The notes beneath the pieces were generated by a model. That model worked only from the letters and a program-made list of their open reading frames with translations. It was not told the origin of the DNA and searched no databases. Shown in pieces: positions 46,226 through 54,230 of a stretch of 64,000 nt of DNA (position 1 is the first letter of the stretch; every line of letters begins with the position of its first letter). Origin of the DNA: Algoriphagus halophilus. GTDB lineage: Bacteria > Bacteroidota > Bacteroidia > Cytophagales > Cyclobacteriaceae. The stretch spans positions 744,001 through 808,000 of the forward strand of contig NZ_FSRC01000002.1 of assembly GCF_900129785.1 (NCBI RefSeq), in the 5' to 3' direction. The position numbers and the translations under genes are program-made.

Positions 46226-47242
46226 TCACCCCCCAATCGCGATCATACTGCGATTATCGGAATGCAAGTCAGGGTCTGACAGTTTTTCTAGGTTATCCAT
46301 TCCTGCACGAACGGCCTTTTTATGAAAAATGGATTCCAAAATCAGTTTTTCCACATCTTCCTCTGCCCGTAAAGCAGTTAGCAAATCGGTTTCCCGATTG
46401 GAAAAAAGACAGTTTTTTATCTTCCCGTTGGCAGTAAGGCGGATTCGATTGCAGGTTCCACAAAATGGGTTGGTCACAGATGAAATTACCCCAAAATATC
46501 CCTGAAATCCCTTAATCTTGAATTTTCGGGCTGTCAGATTATCCTCATCCGGTAAGGAAATCAAGTTTTCTGATCCAAAAGCAGCACCCACTTCCGCGAG
46601 CACTTCCTGTTCGGATACCATTTTGGATCGATCCCATTTGTTTCCATCAAAAGGCATAAACTCAATAAATCGAGCAGAAATCGGCAAGTCTTTGGTAAAT
46701 CGTACAAAGTCCACCACCTCGTCATCATTCAGTCCTTTCATCAGTACGATATTCAACTTCACCTCAAAGTCTTCCTGAATAAACAAGTCCAGGTTATCTA
46801 GGGTCTTCTGATAACCTGATCTCCTGGTGATTTCCTTGAAACGCTCTTCTTTCAGGGTATCCAAGCTAAAATTGACTTTTTTAAGCCCATGCTTCTTGAA
46901 TACGGGAAGAAAGCGATCAGCCAAAATCCCATTAGTGGTAATGGAAAGATCCACATCAAATTGAGACAATCGGCTTAAAATATCTTCAAAATCCTTTCGA
47001 AGCAGCGGTTCCCCACCCGTCAAACGGATCTTTTTTACTCCTAATCCCACAAAGGTTCTAGCGAGACTTTCGATCTCTTCGGCATTCATGATGAACTTGG
47101 AAGGCGTTAAGGGAATCCCCTCCTCCGGCATGCAATACTTGCAACGCAGATTGCATTTCTCGATCAGAGAAATCCTCAGATAGTCGTGTTTCCTACCAAA
47201 TTGATCTTTGAGTACCTGAAGATGTTCAGTCTGCTGTTTCAT
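46226..47242 (-). CDS. moaA: GTP 3',8-cyclase
   Basis: A 338-residue radical SAM enzyme for the first step of molybdenum cofactor synthesis. The SAM cluster cysteines are C30, C34, C37 (CNLRCKYC), the second cluster cysteines are C261, C264 and C278 (CGTCNRIRL; NCLF), and the C-terminal double glycine (MIAIGG) is present as required for GTP binding. Its start overlaps the end of moaCB by 17 bp. Confidence 0.96.
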   Translation of the reverse strand: MKQQTEHLQVLKDQFGRKHDYLRISLIEKCNLRCKYCMPEEGIPLTPSKFIMNAEEIESLARTFVGLGVKKIRLTGGEPLLRKDFEDILSRLSQFDVDLSITTNGILADRFLPVFKKHGLKKVNFSLDTLKEERFKEITRRSGYQKTLDNLDLFIQEDFEVKLNIVLMKGLNDDEVVDFVRFTKDLPISARFIEFMPFDGNKWDRSKMVSEQEVLAEVGAAFGSENLISLPDEDNLTARKFKIKGFQGYFGVISSVTNPFCGTCNRIRLTANGKIKNCLFSNRETDLLTALRAEEDVEKLILESIFHKKAVRAGMDNLEKLSDPDLHSDNRSMIAIGG

Positions 47243-48143
47243 GCTGAGCTCCTTTCAAGATTTTAAATACATGCAATAAATGTGGGAAAACTGCATCCAT
47301 GGATTCTTTTGCGCCATTGGTGCTTCCTGGCAGCGCCAAAATCAAAGCATCCCCAATCGTACCAGCCACAGATCTGGACAGCATGGCATAAGGCATTATT
47401 TTCTGTCCATAGCTTCGAATGGCTTCTTCGATCCCAGGAATTCTTCTTTCCAGGATAGGTTCCAATGCTTCTGGGGTCACATCTCGTTTGGAGAGACCTG
47501 TACCTCCTGTGAAAATGATCAGTTTATTGGTATCTGCATATTCCAATGCCTTTTGACGGATCAATTCCAGTTCATCGGGAATAACCTCATAAGAGGACAC
47601 CTCCACTTCCATGGATTTAAGTTTCTCTACAATGGTTTTACCTGCCGCATCTTCCTTGATTCCTTTGGAAATGGAATCCGAACAAACGATTACCGCAGCA
47701 TTGATGGTTTTAGGGTTTTGTTGCTTGAAGCTGCTTTTGCCTCCTTTTTTCTCGACTAAACCTACTTCACGGATGACGATTCCCTTGTCGATCGGCTTGA
47801 GCATATCGTACATGGTCAAAGCAATCACAGATGCACCATGCATAGCTTCTACTTCTACCCCTGTTTTATAAACCGTTTTCACGGTAATGTAAATATGAAT
47901 TTCCAATTCTTGGATATCGTATTCTACCGCGGTGTATTCAATGGGAAGGGGGTGACAGTCTGGTATAGTGATGTGGGTATTTTTCACGGCAAACAACCCC
48001 GCCACTTTCGCCATTTCAAAGACATTGCCCTTAGGCACTTTATTTTCGACCACCGCTGCAATGGTCTCAGGCATGCTCACTTGAACAATGGCCTTTGCCT
48101 TAGCAACTCTTAGCGTGGTTATTTTATGTGTAATGTCTACCAT
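47226..48143 (-). CDS. moaCB: Fused cyclic pyranopterin synthase / MoaB-type protein
   Basis: A 305-residue two-domain protein. Residues 1-140 are MoaC, closing the pyranopterin ring, with active residues D113 and K116 (MYDMLKPID) and CHPL at 63-66. Residues about 147-305 are a MoaB/Mog-like domain with GGTGLSKRDVTPEA (213-226), which adenylates molybdopterin or is a relic in some lineages. A stop codon lies in frame upstream of ATG 48143, so MoaC lacks the usual N-terminal 14 residues. moaA overlaps downstream. Confidence 0.93.
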   Translation of the reverse strand: MVDITHKITTLRVAKAKAIVQVSMPETIAAVVENKVPKGNVFEMAKVAGLFAVKNTHITIPDCHPLPIEYTAVEYDIQELEIHIYITVKTVYKTGVEVEAMHGASVIALTMYDMLKPIDKGIVIREVGLVEKKGGKSSFKQQNPKTINAAVIVCSDSISKGIKEDAAGKTIVEKLKSMEVEVSSYEVIPDELELIRQKALEYADTNKLIIFTGGTGLSKRDVTPEALEPILERRIPGIEEAIRSYGQKIMPYAMLSRSVAGTIGDALILALPGSTNGAKESMDAVFPHLLHVFKILKGAQHETAD

Positions 48144-48167
48144 TTCTAAATTTTACTGTCTTCGATC

Positions 48168-48180
48168 CCGATAATTATCG
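48168..48180. repeat. Palindrome CGATAATTATCG between moaCB and moaE
   Basis: A perfect 12-base palindrome at 48169-48180, in the 134-bp gap between moaCB and moaE. A second copy lacking one end base is at 46150-46161. Confidence 0.4.
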
Positions 48181-48277
48181 TGGACGCTCGGACTGACTTT
48201 GTTTTGACTGACCAAGCTTTCAGCTTTCTCACTTTATAATTCTGACTTTACTCTCTGCCTACTGCGACTGAATACTG

Positions 48278-48706
48278 TCAACTATTAACTTTCCACTGAC
48301 TTTCCTCATTTTCAAAAATCTCCTTTCCGAAAATTGGAACCTCCGACTTCACTTGATTCACCAACCATTCGGTGGCTTCATAAACTTGCTTTCTCCTGGG
48401 AGCAGACACAAAAACAAAGATGCAGATGCCTCCCACTTTCACATTTCCCAAACTATGGTAGATGTGCATGCAGGTCAAATCGAATTTCTCAAATGCTGCT
48501 TCCCGGATTTCATGAAGCTTTTCATTGGCCATCTCCTCATAGCAGGTAAAGTCAATGGACTCTACTTTTTTACCCTCTACCTCATCTCCTCGCACTTGTC
48601 CTAAGAAAATATTATGGGCACCAATGCTATGTTTGCCTTGATGCTTGGCTATCGAATCTGCAATGAATTCTGGGGAAATTGCTCCCTCAAGAAATACCTT
48701 TTTCAT
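48278..48706 (-). CDS. moaE: Molybdopterin synthase catalytic subunit
   Basis: A 142-residue MoaE that puts sulfur from MoaD thiocarboxylate onto precursor Z. The ATG at 48706 (MKKVFLEGAISPEF) is preferred over a TTG five codons upstream. Typical segments are GAHNIFLGQVRGDEV and VSAPRRKQVYEATEWLV, with the active-site lysine in FGKE. It is in the Moco cluster, separated from moeB by 88 bp. Confidence 0.94.
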   Translation of the reverse strand: MKKVFLEGAISPEFIADSIAKHQGKHSIGAHNIFLGQVRGDEVEGKKVESIDFTCYEEMANEKLHEIREAAFEKFDLTCMHIYHSLGNVKVGGICIFVFVSAPRRKQVYEATEWLVNQVKSEVPIFGKEIFENEESQWKVNS

Positions 48707-48794
48707 GTAATTTATTTTCAAAGTTATTGGCTACATGGAATCTCATATGATCACTGATTAGTTCTCAATACAACCCTTCAAGTTATCCCTATCT

Positions 48795-49811
48795 TCATGT
48801 ATCAATTAATTGTATTAAATCATTTGCTCCCCCTCGAATCAACTTCAAATTCTGAAATCCTTTTTTGGAAAGCAACTCTGCCGCCCTTCTACTTCGAATT
48901 CCAGATTGGCAAAAGATTCTAAACTCTATTTTGGGATCCAACTTTTCACATTCTTTTTCCAAGACCGAAAGCGGTATTTGGAGGATATTCGAGAATAAAA
49001 CTTGCGGTTCTTCTCCATGCTCACGAACATCCAACAAAATAGAAGCTCCATTTAATGCTTCTTCTGCCAGTATCATGTCAAAGGAAAGAGAAATATCGGG
49101 CTTTTTTGGAGAGGATACCTTACCAAATTCAAATACTTGCTGGCTGTTTTGAAGCAAATCATAAATCAGCAGCTTACCGGAAAGCACCTCACCGATCCCT
49201 AATATGATTTTAATTGCCTCATTGGCTTGCAACATTCCGATTAATCCCACGGTGGTTCCTAAAACCCCAGCCTCTGCACAATTCGGAACGGATTGATTTT
49301 CCTGAGGAAAAATATCCCGATAGGAAGGCCCTCCTTCGTAATTGAAAACGGAAACTTGTCCCTGGAATTGATGGATGGAACCGTACACAAAGGGTTTTCC
49401 AAACTTAATACAAGTATCATTGATGATGTATCGAATAAAAAGATTATCCGTTGCATCGATGATCAAATCATAGTTAGGGAAAATTTCTTTGGCGTTTTTT
49501 GAAGTCAGAAATTCCTTGTAAACCATAACCTCCACTTCTGGATTATTCTTAGAAATGGAAGTGGCTGCTTCTTTCGCTTTGTATAAACCCAGTTGATCTG
49601 GAGTATACAGCACCTGCCGATGAAGGTTGGATTCTTCGATTTGGTCTCCATCAATAATTCCGATAGTACCGACTCCCGCCGCTGCTAGATAAGGCAACAC
49701 AGCACAGCCCAATCCTCCAGCACCTATCACAAGCACTCGACTGCTAAGCAATTTTTGCTGCCCGGATTCTCCCACTTGCGGCAAGGTTGTTTGGCGGATG
49801 TATCGATTCAT
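48795..49811 (-). CDS. moeB: Molybdopterin-synthase adenylyltransferase with rhodanese domain
   Basis: A 338-residue ThiF/MoeB protein that adenylates the C-terminus of MoaD. Start at 49811 (MNRYIRQTTLPQVGESGQQK), one base after the moaD stop. ATP-binding motif VLVIGAGGLGCAV at 27-39, and NCAEAGVLGT near C178. The usual zinc CxxC motifs are missing: the first reads SYRD at 163-166 and no second pair is seen. Residues about 250-338 are a rhodanese domain with C301 in FCQSGIRSRRA, likely delivering sulfur to MoaD. Confidence 0.9.
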   Translation of the reverse strand: MNRYIRQTTLPQVGESGQQKLLSSRVLVIGAGGLGCAVLPYLAAAGVGTIGIIDGDQIEESNLHRQVLYTPDQLGLYKAKEAATSISKNNPEVEVMVYKEFLTSKNAKEIFPNYDLIIDATDNLFIRYIINDTCIKFGKPFVYGSIHQFQGQVSVFNYEGGPSYRDIFPQENQSVPNCAEAGVLGTTVGLIGMLQANEAIKIILGIGEVLSGKLLIYDLLQNSQQVFEFGKVSSPKKPDISLSFDMILAEEALNGASILLDVREHGEEPQVLFSNILQIPLSVLEKECEKLDPKIEFRIFCQSGIRSRRAAELLSKKGFQNLKLIRGGANDLIQLIDT

Positions 49812-49812
49812 T

Positions 49813-50049
49813 TCAGCCTCCGGAAAAGGGTGGTAAGAAGGCGATTTCGTCCCCATCTTGTAATAGCTGTTCTGAGAGATTAGAAACGATTTTCCTGTTC
49901 ACTGCAATTTGAAAATTATATTCGCCCAAACTGTGTCTGGAGGTTAAATCAGAGAGAATTTTAGATAAGGTCATATTCTCCTGCGCAATGTTTTCTGATT
50001 CACATTGAGCCGCCTCTGCAATAATTCCGAAATACTTTACCTGTATCAT
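49813..50049 (-). CDS. moaD: Molybdopterin synthase sulfur-carrier subunit
   Basis: A 78-residue ubiquitin-fold protein ending in LPPFSGG; the C-terminal double glycine is the site of thiocarboxylation. It is tightly coupled to moeB: the stop codon and the moeB ATG are one base apart. Confidence 0.93.
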   Translation of the reverse strand: MIQVKYFGIIAEAAQCESENIAQENMTLSKILSDLTSRHSLGEYNFQIAVNRKIVSNLSEQLLQDGDEIAFLPPFSGG

Positions 50050-50316
50050 AGACTATAAATTTCTACTAATTTACGAATGGAATGATATTAAGATTCTCAA
50101 AAATAAACTCCTCTTCCTATTATTATTTGATTTTTTGGATGCCAAGACCTTCCCTTCCCCTAAGAAAAAGACTTCTTTGGCTGCCATTTGTCTTTTTCAT
50201 TCAACTGATGGATAGTCTCAATTGTTCCAATATCAACAGTTGCTGGTTTCCTAGAACAATTCCCATAAGGTTTTGATAAGCTGATTTTTCTATGATTAAA
50301 AACTTAGCTTGGTTGG

Positions 50317-50892
50317 TTAGGTCAGGCTAAGTAATTCTTTTTGGGTATTGATATTTCTTATAGCAGCTTGATACTTTGGAGTAATAACTAATTTTTGATT
50401 CCTGAGGCTATCCACTAAAGGGCAAAGCTTTAAATGTTGATGCTCAATGGCATATTGGAATACCGGAAGTAAGGATTTTTGATAGCATCCGATCAAAGGG
50501 TAATCATGCTTTCCATCTGAGAGAATACATACATCATTATCGGAACTAATGGAAGATTGAATCAAAAAGGTTAACACTTCTGTAGTTATCTTTGGAATAT
50601 CACAGCTTAAAAGCAAATTGTGCCTGGTGCTGGAATCAGCCAAAGCAGTATAAATTCCTCCGACAGGCCCTTGATCCTCCACCAAATCTGAAATCATAGG
50701 TATTCCATAGCTAACATAAGCAGCATTTTTGGTAACCAAGGTAATATCACTAGTCAAAGGAGTAACCGCATCCAAAATCCACTGAAGAAAAGTCTTTCCT
50801 TGAAATTTAACCAGTCCTTTTTCTGTGTTCATTCTGGAGCTTTTCCCACCGCAAAGTATATAAACTGCTATATCTTCATTGATTCGAAGCAT
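50317..50892 (-). CDS. mobA: Molybdenum cofactor guanylyltransferase
   Basis: A 191-residue nucleotidyltransferase. The N-terminal signature LCGGKSSRMNTEKGLVKFQG binds GTP, and SDLVEDQGPVGGIYTAL the substrate. It adds GMP to molybdopterin to form the bis-MGD type cofactor. It lies 8 bp downstream of moeA. Confidence 0.92.
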   Translation of the reverse strand: MLRINEDIAVYILCGGKSSRMNTEKGLVKFQGKTFLQWILDAVTPLTSDITLVTKNAAYVSYGIPMISDLVEDQGPVGGIYTALADSSTRHNLLLSCDIPKITTEVLTFLIQSSISSDNDVCILSDGKHDYPLIGCYQKSLLPVFQYAIEHQHLKLCPLVDSLRNQKLVITPKYQAAIRNINTQKELLSLT

Positions 50893-50900
50893 CTGATCTA

Positions 50901-52073
50901 TTAAAGTTTAAAGGGAATGTACATGACTTCATCCCCGTCCCGAATTTCTTTTACATCATCAGGCACGAACAAAAACGCATTGCTTTGGGTAAAAGAAACC
51001 AACATGCTCGATGCCTGCTTTGGATAGACCTCCAATTCACCGCCACGTTCTTTCACCTGAAGAAAAAGGGCCTTATTAAATACATTTTTATAATTTCCCT
51101 TCATTCTACCTTTTTTCAAATTGATGTCAATGGTGGCAGTTCCATTCATTTTGCGGATGGCTGCAGTCACATAAATCAAGAAACAAGTCAGAGAAGAGGC
51201 AGGATTCCCTGGCAATGCAAATACCTGCTTTTCGTCCTTTTTCCCATACCAAAGCGGTTTACCTGGCTTTTGATTGACTTTATAGAATTTTTCTTCTACC
51301 CCATTTTTCTCTAAGCTTTCTTTGACAAAGTCATAATCACCCACTGAAATCCCTCCAGAGATCATCACCAGATCAGCTTCCAGGGCTTTTTGAATAGCTT
51401 GGTAAGTTGATTCTTTGTCATCAAGTACATGCTCCGAATGTATCAACTCCACATTCTCTGATTGCAAAGCAGCTTCTAACATGTACTGATTGCTTTCATA
51501 CACCGACCCAGGCTCCAGGAGCGTTCCGGGCTCCTGAAGTTCATTTCCTGTGACGATTAGCGATATTTTGGGTTTCCGTATGACTAAAACCTTGGAGATT
51601 CCTAAACCGGCCAAAAATCCAACAATCGCTGCATTGATTTGGGTCCCTTTTTCTAGGACCACCTCATCTTTTTTAATCTGTTCCCCAATTAGTCTCACAT
51701 TGGTTCCCTTTTCAGGCATTTTTAGAATTCGAATTCCATCGGATGTTTTCTCCACATGCTCTTGCATCACGACTGTATCTACCTGATCCGGAACTCTAGC
51801 ACCAGTGAAAATTCTAAGACAATCAGAAATAGACACCTCAAATTCCTTGAAATCTCCCGCTTTGCTTTCTCCAATTAACTTCAAATTTCCCTTGGCCCCA
51901 TGCTGGAAAGCATAACCATCCATCGCCGATTGGCGAAATGGGGGAAGGTTGATAGGAGCTTTGACATCTTCGGCTAAAACACATCCATTTACCTCAGATA
52001 GAGGCAAAAGCATGGGGGACAAAGCTTCTGTGTTTTGATCGATGATAGAAAGCGCTTGAAATACTGAAACCAT
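50901..52073 (-). CDS. moeA: Molybdopterin molybdenumtransferase
   Basis: A 390-residue MoeA inserting molybdate into adenylylated molybdopterin. The N-terminal part has PPFRQSAMDGYAF, the middle the MoCF-type ISGGISVGDYDFV and GNELQEPG, and the C-terminal beta domain is complete. It is the first gene of the Moco cluster. Confidence 0.95.
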   Translation of the reverse strand: MVSVFQALSIIDQNTEALSPMLLPLSEVNGCVLAEDVKAPINLPPFRQSAMDGYAFQHGAKGNLKLIGESKAGDFKEFEVSISDCLRIFTGARVPDQVDTVVMQEHVEKTSDGIRILKMPEKGTNVRLIGEQIKKDEVVLEKGTQINAAIVGFLAGLGISKVLVIRKPKISLIVTGNELQEPGTLLEPGSVYESNQYMLEAALQSENVELIHSEHVLDDKESTYQAIQKALEADLVMISGGISVGDYDFVKESLEKNGVEEKFYKVNQKPGKPLWYGKKDEKQVFALPGNPASSLTCFLIYVTAAIRKMNGTATIDINLKKGRMKGNYKNVFNKALFLQVKERGGELEVYPKQASSMLVSFTQSNAFLFVPDDVKEIRDGDEVMYIPFKL

Positions 52074-52205
52074 AATTGATATTAAACAAAGTTCTAAGTT
52101 AAGTGCTATTACGTACTTTCTACGTATCTATATTCATTTAGAGAATCCACTTTTTTGAATTCAGCCAAGAAAAAAGAAATCTAAGCAATCCTTACCGTAA
52201 GACAC

Positions 52206-52237
52206 AAAAAAAGCCTGAAATGATATTCATTCCAGGC
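52206..52237 (-). terminator. Terminator after the TPM/LemA operon
   Basis: An 11-bp stem (52213-52223 with 52227-52237, one G-T pair) and 3-base loop, followed on the minus strand by seven T (A run 52206-52212). Confidence 0.9.
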
Positions 52238-52290
52238 CTATAATTTTCAGTTTTTTCAAACTTCTTACTTCTGATTTCATACTTGGTTTA

Positions 52291-53094
52291 CTACCAACTT
52301 CCACCGGCTCCGCCACCTCCGAAAGATCCTCCTCCGAAGCCGCCAAAGCCGCCTCCACCTCCGCCGCCGAAGCCACCGCCGCCTCCGAAGCCGCCGCCTC
52401 TACGACCACCACCGAGCATATTGGCAAGCATAATCGTAGTCCAAAGATCTACTCCTCCACCTCTTCCTCCCATGTGGTTATCATTGTCATTTTTATTTCG
52501 GATCAAAGGAAGAATTACAAAGAAGAAAATAAAGATCAACAACAAGAAGATGGCTCCTCCACCTTTTCCTTGAGACTCAATATCCTCTGCCTTATATTCT
52601 CCTGAAGCCAATTTGATAATCATATCCGTAGCTTGATCCAAGCCCTGATAATAGGCTTCCATCTTGAAATTTGGAATGATAAGCTGTTCTACAATTCTCT
52701 TGGCTAAGGCATCAGGAACTGCTCCTTCCATTCCATATCCAGTAGCAATGAACACTTTTCTATCCTCCATTGCTGCTAGAATCAGAATCCCATTATCATT
52801 TTTGGAACCTCCAATTCCCCAGGCATCCCCCAGTCTAAATGCATAATCCGAAATGTCATACTGACCGACGGACCGCATCATGACGATAGAAATCTGGGTA
52901 GAGGTGCTATCATTGTAAGCCACCAGTTTATTCTCTAACTGTTGCCGCTCCGAATTGGACAAGGTATTGGTAAAATCATTGACCAACCTTGGAGGGTTTG
53001 GGGCAGGAGGAAAATCCTGTGCAAAAGTCCCTCCAGCAAGCAATAAGAGAATGATGACAAGTGGTCGGATCTTAGGACCCAAAAGAAATCTCAT
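52291..53094 (-). CDS. TPM-domain membrane protein with Gly-rich tail
   Basis: A 267-residue protein: signal peptide (about residues 1-25), a TPM domain at about 30-165 (QISIVMMRSVGQYDIS, WGIGGSKNDNGILILAAMED, RKVFIATGYGMEG), one transmembrane helix near 180-200, and a Gly/Phe-rich tail of more than 40 residues. TPM-domain proteins of this plan (YgcG family) have been called phosphatases, but function is unclear. It overlaps the second TPM gene by 23 bp. Confidence 0.9.
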   Translation of the reverse strand: MRFLLGPKIRPLVIILLLLAGGTFAQDFPPAPNPPRLVNDFTNTLSNSERQQLENKLVAYNDSTSTQISIVMMRSVGQYDISDYAFRLGDAWGIGGSKNDNGILILAAMEDRKVFIATGYGMEGAVPDALAKRIVEQLIIPNFKMEAYYQGLDQATDMIIKLASGEYKAEDIESQGKGGGAIFLLLIFIFFFVILPLIRNKNDNDNHMGGRGGGVDLWTTIMLANMLGGGRRGGGFGGGGGFGGGGGGGFGGFGGGSFGGGGAGGSW

Positions 53095-53509
53095 CAGGAA
53101 GTTCGTTTATGTCTGAATCCCCTTGGTAAGGAAAATGGGCTCCAAGCTGGGTTCCGGCTTCATTAATACCTTCTATCAGACCCTGTGTAAATTCGCCAGC
53201 TTTGAAACGGCTGACCATATTTTCTTTAATTTTTTCCCAGAAATCATCCGGAACGGCTTCATTGATTCCTGAGTCACCCAAAATCGCAAACTTCTTATCT
53301 TCTACTGCTAGGTAGAATAAGACTCCATTTCGGTCTTGCGTCTGATACATTTTGAGTTTATCAAAAACCACCACCGCACGATCAAGCACGTCCCCTTTAC
53401 AGCGACTCTCGATGTGAACTTGAATTTCTCCGGAAGTGGAAACTTCTGCGGACTTAATTGCATCTACAATTGCTTTTTTATCCGCAGAACTGAATAATTT
53501 TTCTGCCAT
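53072..53509 (-). CDS. Small TPM-domain protein
   Basis: A 145-residue, soluble-looking TPM protein (TSGEIQVHIESRCKGDVLDR; NGVLFYLAVEDKKFAILGD; NMVSRFKAGEFTQGLIEGI). It lacks the membrane helix and Gly-rich tail of its neighbour. It overlaps the larger TPM gene by 23 bp, and LemA lies 10 bp upstream, so the three form an operon. Confidence 0.87.
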   Translation of the reverse strand: MAEKLFSSADKKAIVDAIKSAEVSTSGEIQVHIESRCKGDVLDRAVVVFDKLKMYQTQDRNGVLFYLAVEDKKFAILGDSGINEAVPDDFWEKIKENMVSRFKAGEFTQGLIEGINEAGTQLGAHFPYQGDSDINELPDEISFGS

Positions 53510-53519
53510 GGAACTTTAC

Positions 53520-54110
53520 TTAAAACTGTACTGAGGGCGCATTTTCAGCCCCAGCAGATGCTTCAAAGTAACCTTTTGCCTCGAAGCCATACCACCCCGC
53601 AAATATGTTATTAGGGAATGTTCTGAGGTTAGCATTATAAGCTTGAACAGACTCATTAAAGTTCCTTCTGGCCACAGCGATTCTATTTTCGGTTCCTTCC
53701 AATTGGGCTTGAAGCTCTAGGAAGTTTTGATTTGCTTTCAAATCCGGATACCGTTCTACGGTGACCAATAATCTGCTTAAAGCACCGGAAAGCTGATCCT
53801 GAGCTTGTTGAAATTCTGCTAATTTATCTGGAGTTAGGTTTCCTGCATCTACATTGACGGAAGTCGCTTTGGCTCTCGCTTCAATCACACCAGTAAGGGT
53901 CTCTTGCTCAAAATCTGCATATCCCTTAACGGTATTGACCAAATTTGGGATCAGGTCTGCTCTTCTCTGATATTGTGTTTGTACCTCAGCCCATTGACCG
54001 TTAATTTGTTCTTCGGTTTGAACAAATTGATTGTAAGTTCCTACTGCCTTGGTGTACATATAGATACCCACCACTGCTAAGATCAAAATAGGAATCAATA
54101 ATTTTTTCAT
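53520..54110 (-). CDS. lemA: LemA family protein
   Basis: A 196-residue protein with an N-terminal membrane helix (residues 2-20) and a coiled helical body (QYQRRADLIPNLVNTVKGYA, LTGVIEARAKAT, ENRIAVARRNFNESVQAYN). LemA proteins occur next to TPM proteins in many bacteria, with an unclear envelope role. First gene of a three-gene operon with the two TPM genes. Confidence 0.93.
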   Translation of the reverse strand: MKKLLIPILILAVVGIYMYTKAVGTYNQFVQTEEQINGQWAEVQTQYQRRADLIPNLVNTVKGYADFEQETLTGVIEARAKATSVNVDAGNLTPDKLAEFQQAQDQLSGALSRLLVTVERYPDLKANQNFLELQAQLEGTENRIAVARRNFNESVQAYNANLRTFPNNIFAGWYGFEAKGYFEASAGAENAPSVQF

Positions 54111-54230
54111 AGTCTGTTTTTTGGTTTAGAAATCGGAATTAATCACGAAATTCACAGAAAGAGGTTTGATTATCTCCCCATACTGAAATCAAAAATATCC
54201 ATTTTTTATTCCAATCGGGTCAATCCTGGA

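Noticed and set aside
46090..46437. Plus-strand frame of 115 codons antisense to the end of moaA
   Set aside because: It overlaps the moaA coding region on the other strand and its translation shows no domain.
50082..50276. Short plus-strand frame between moaD and mobA
   Set aside because: Low-complexity, no recognisable motif, and no conserved context.
52283..52573. Proline-rich plus-strand frame
   Set aside because: It is the antisense of the Gly-rich tail of the TPM protein; Gly codons read backwards give Pro.
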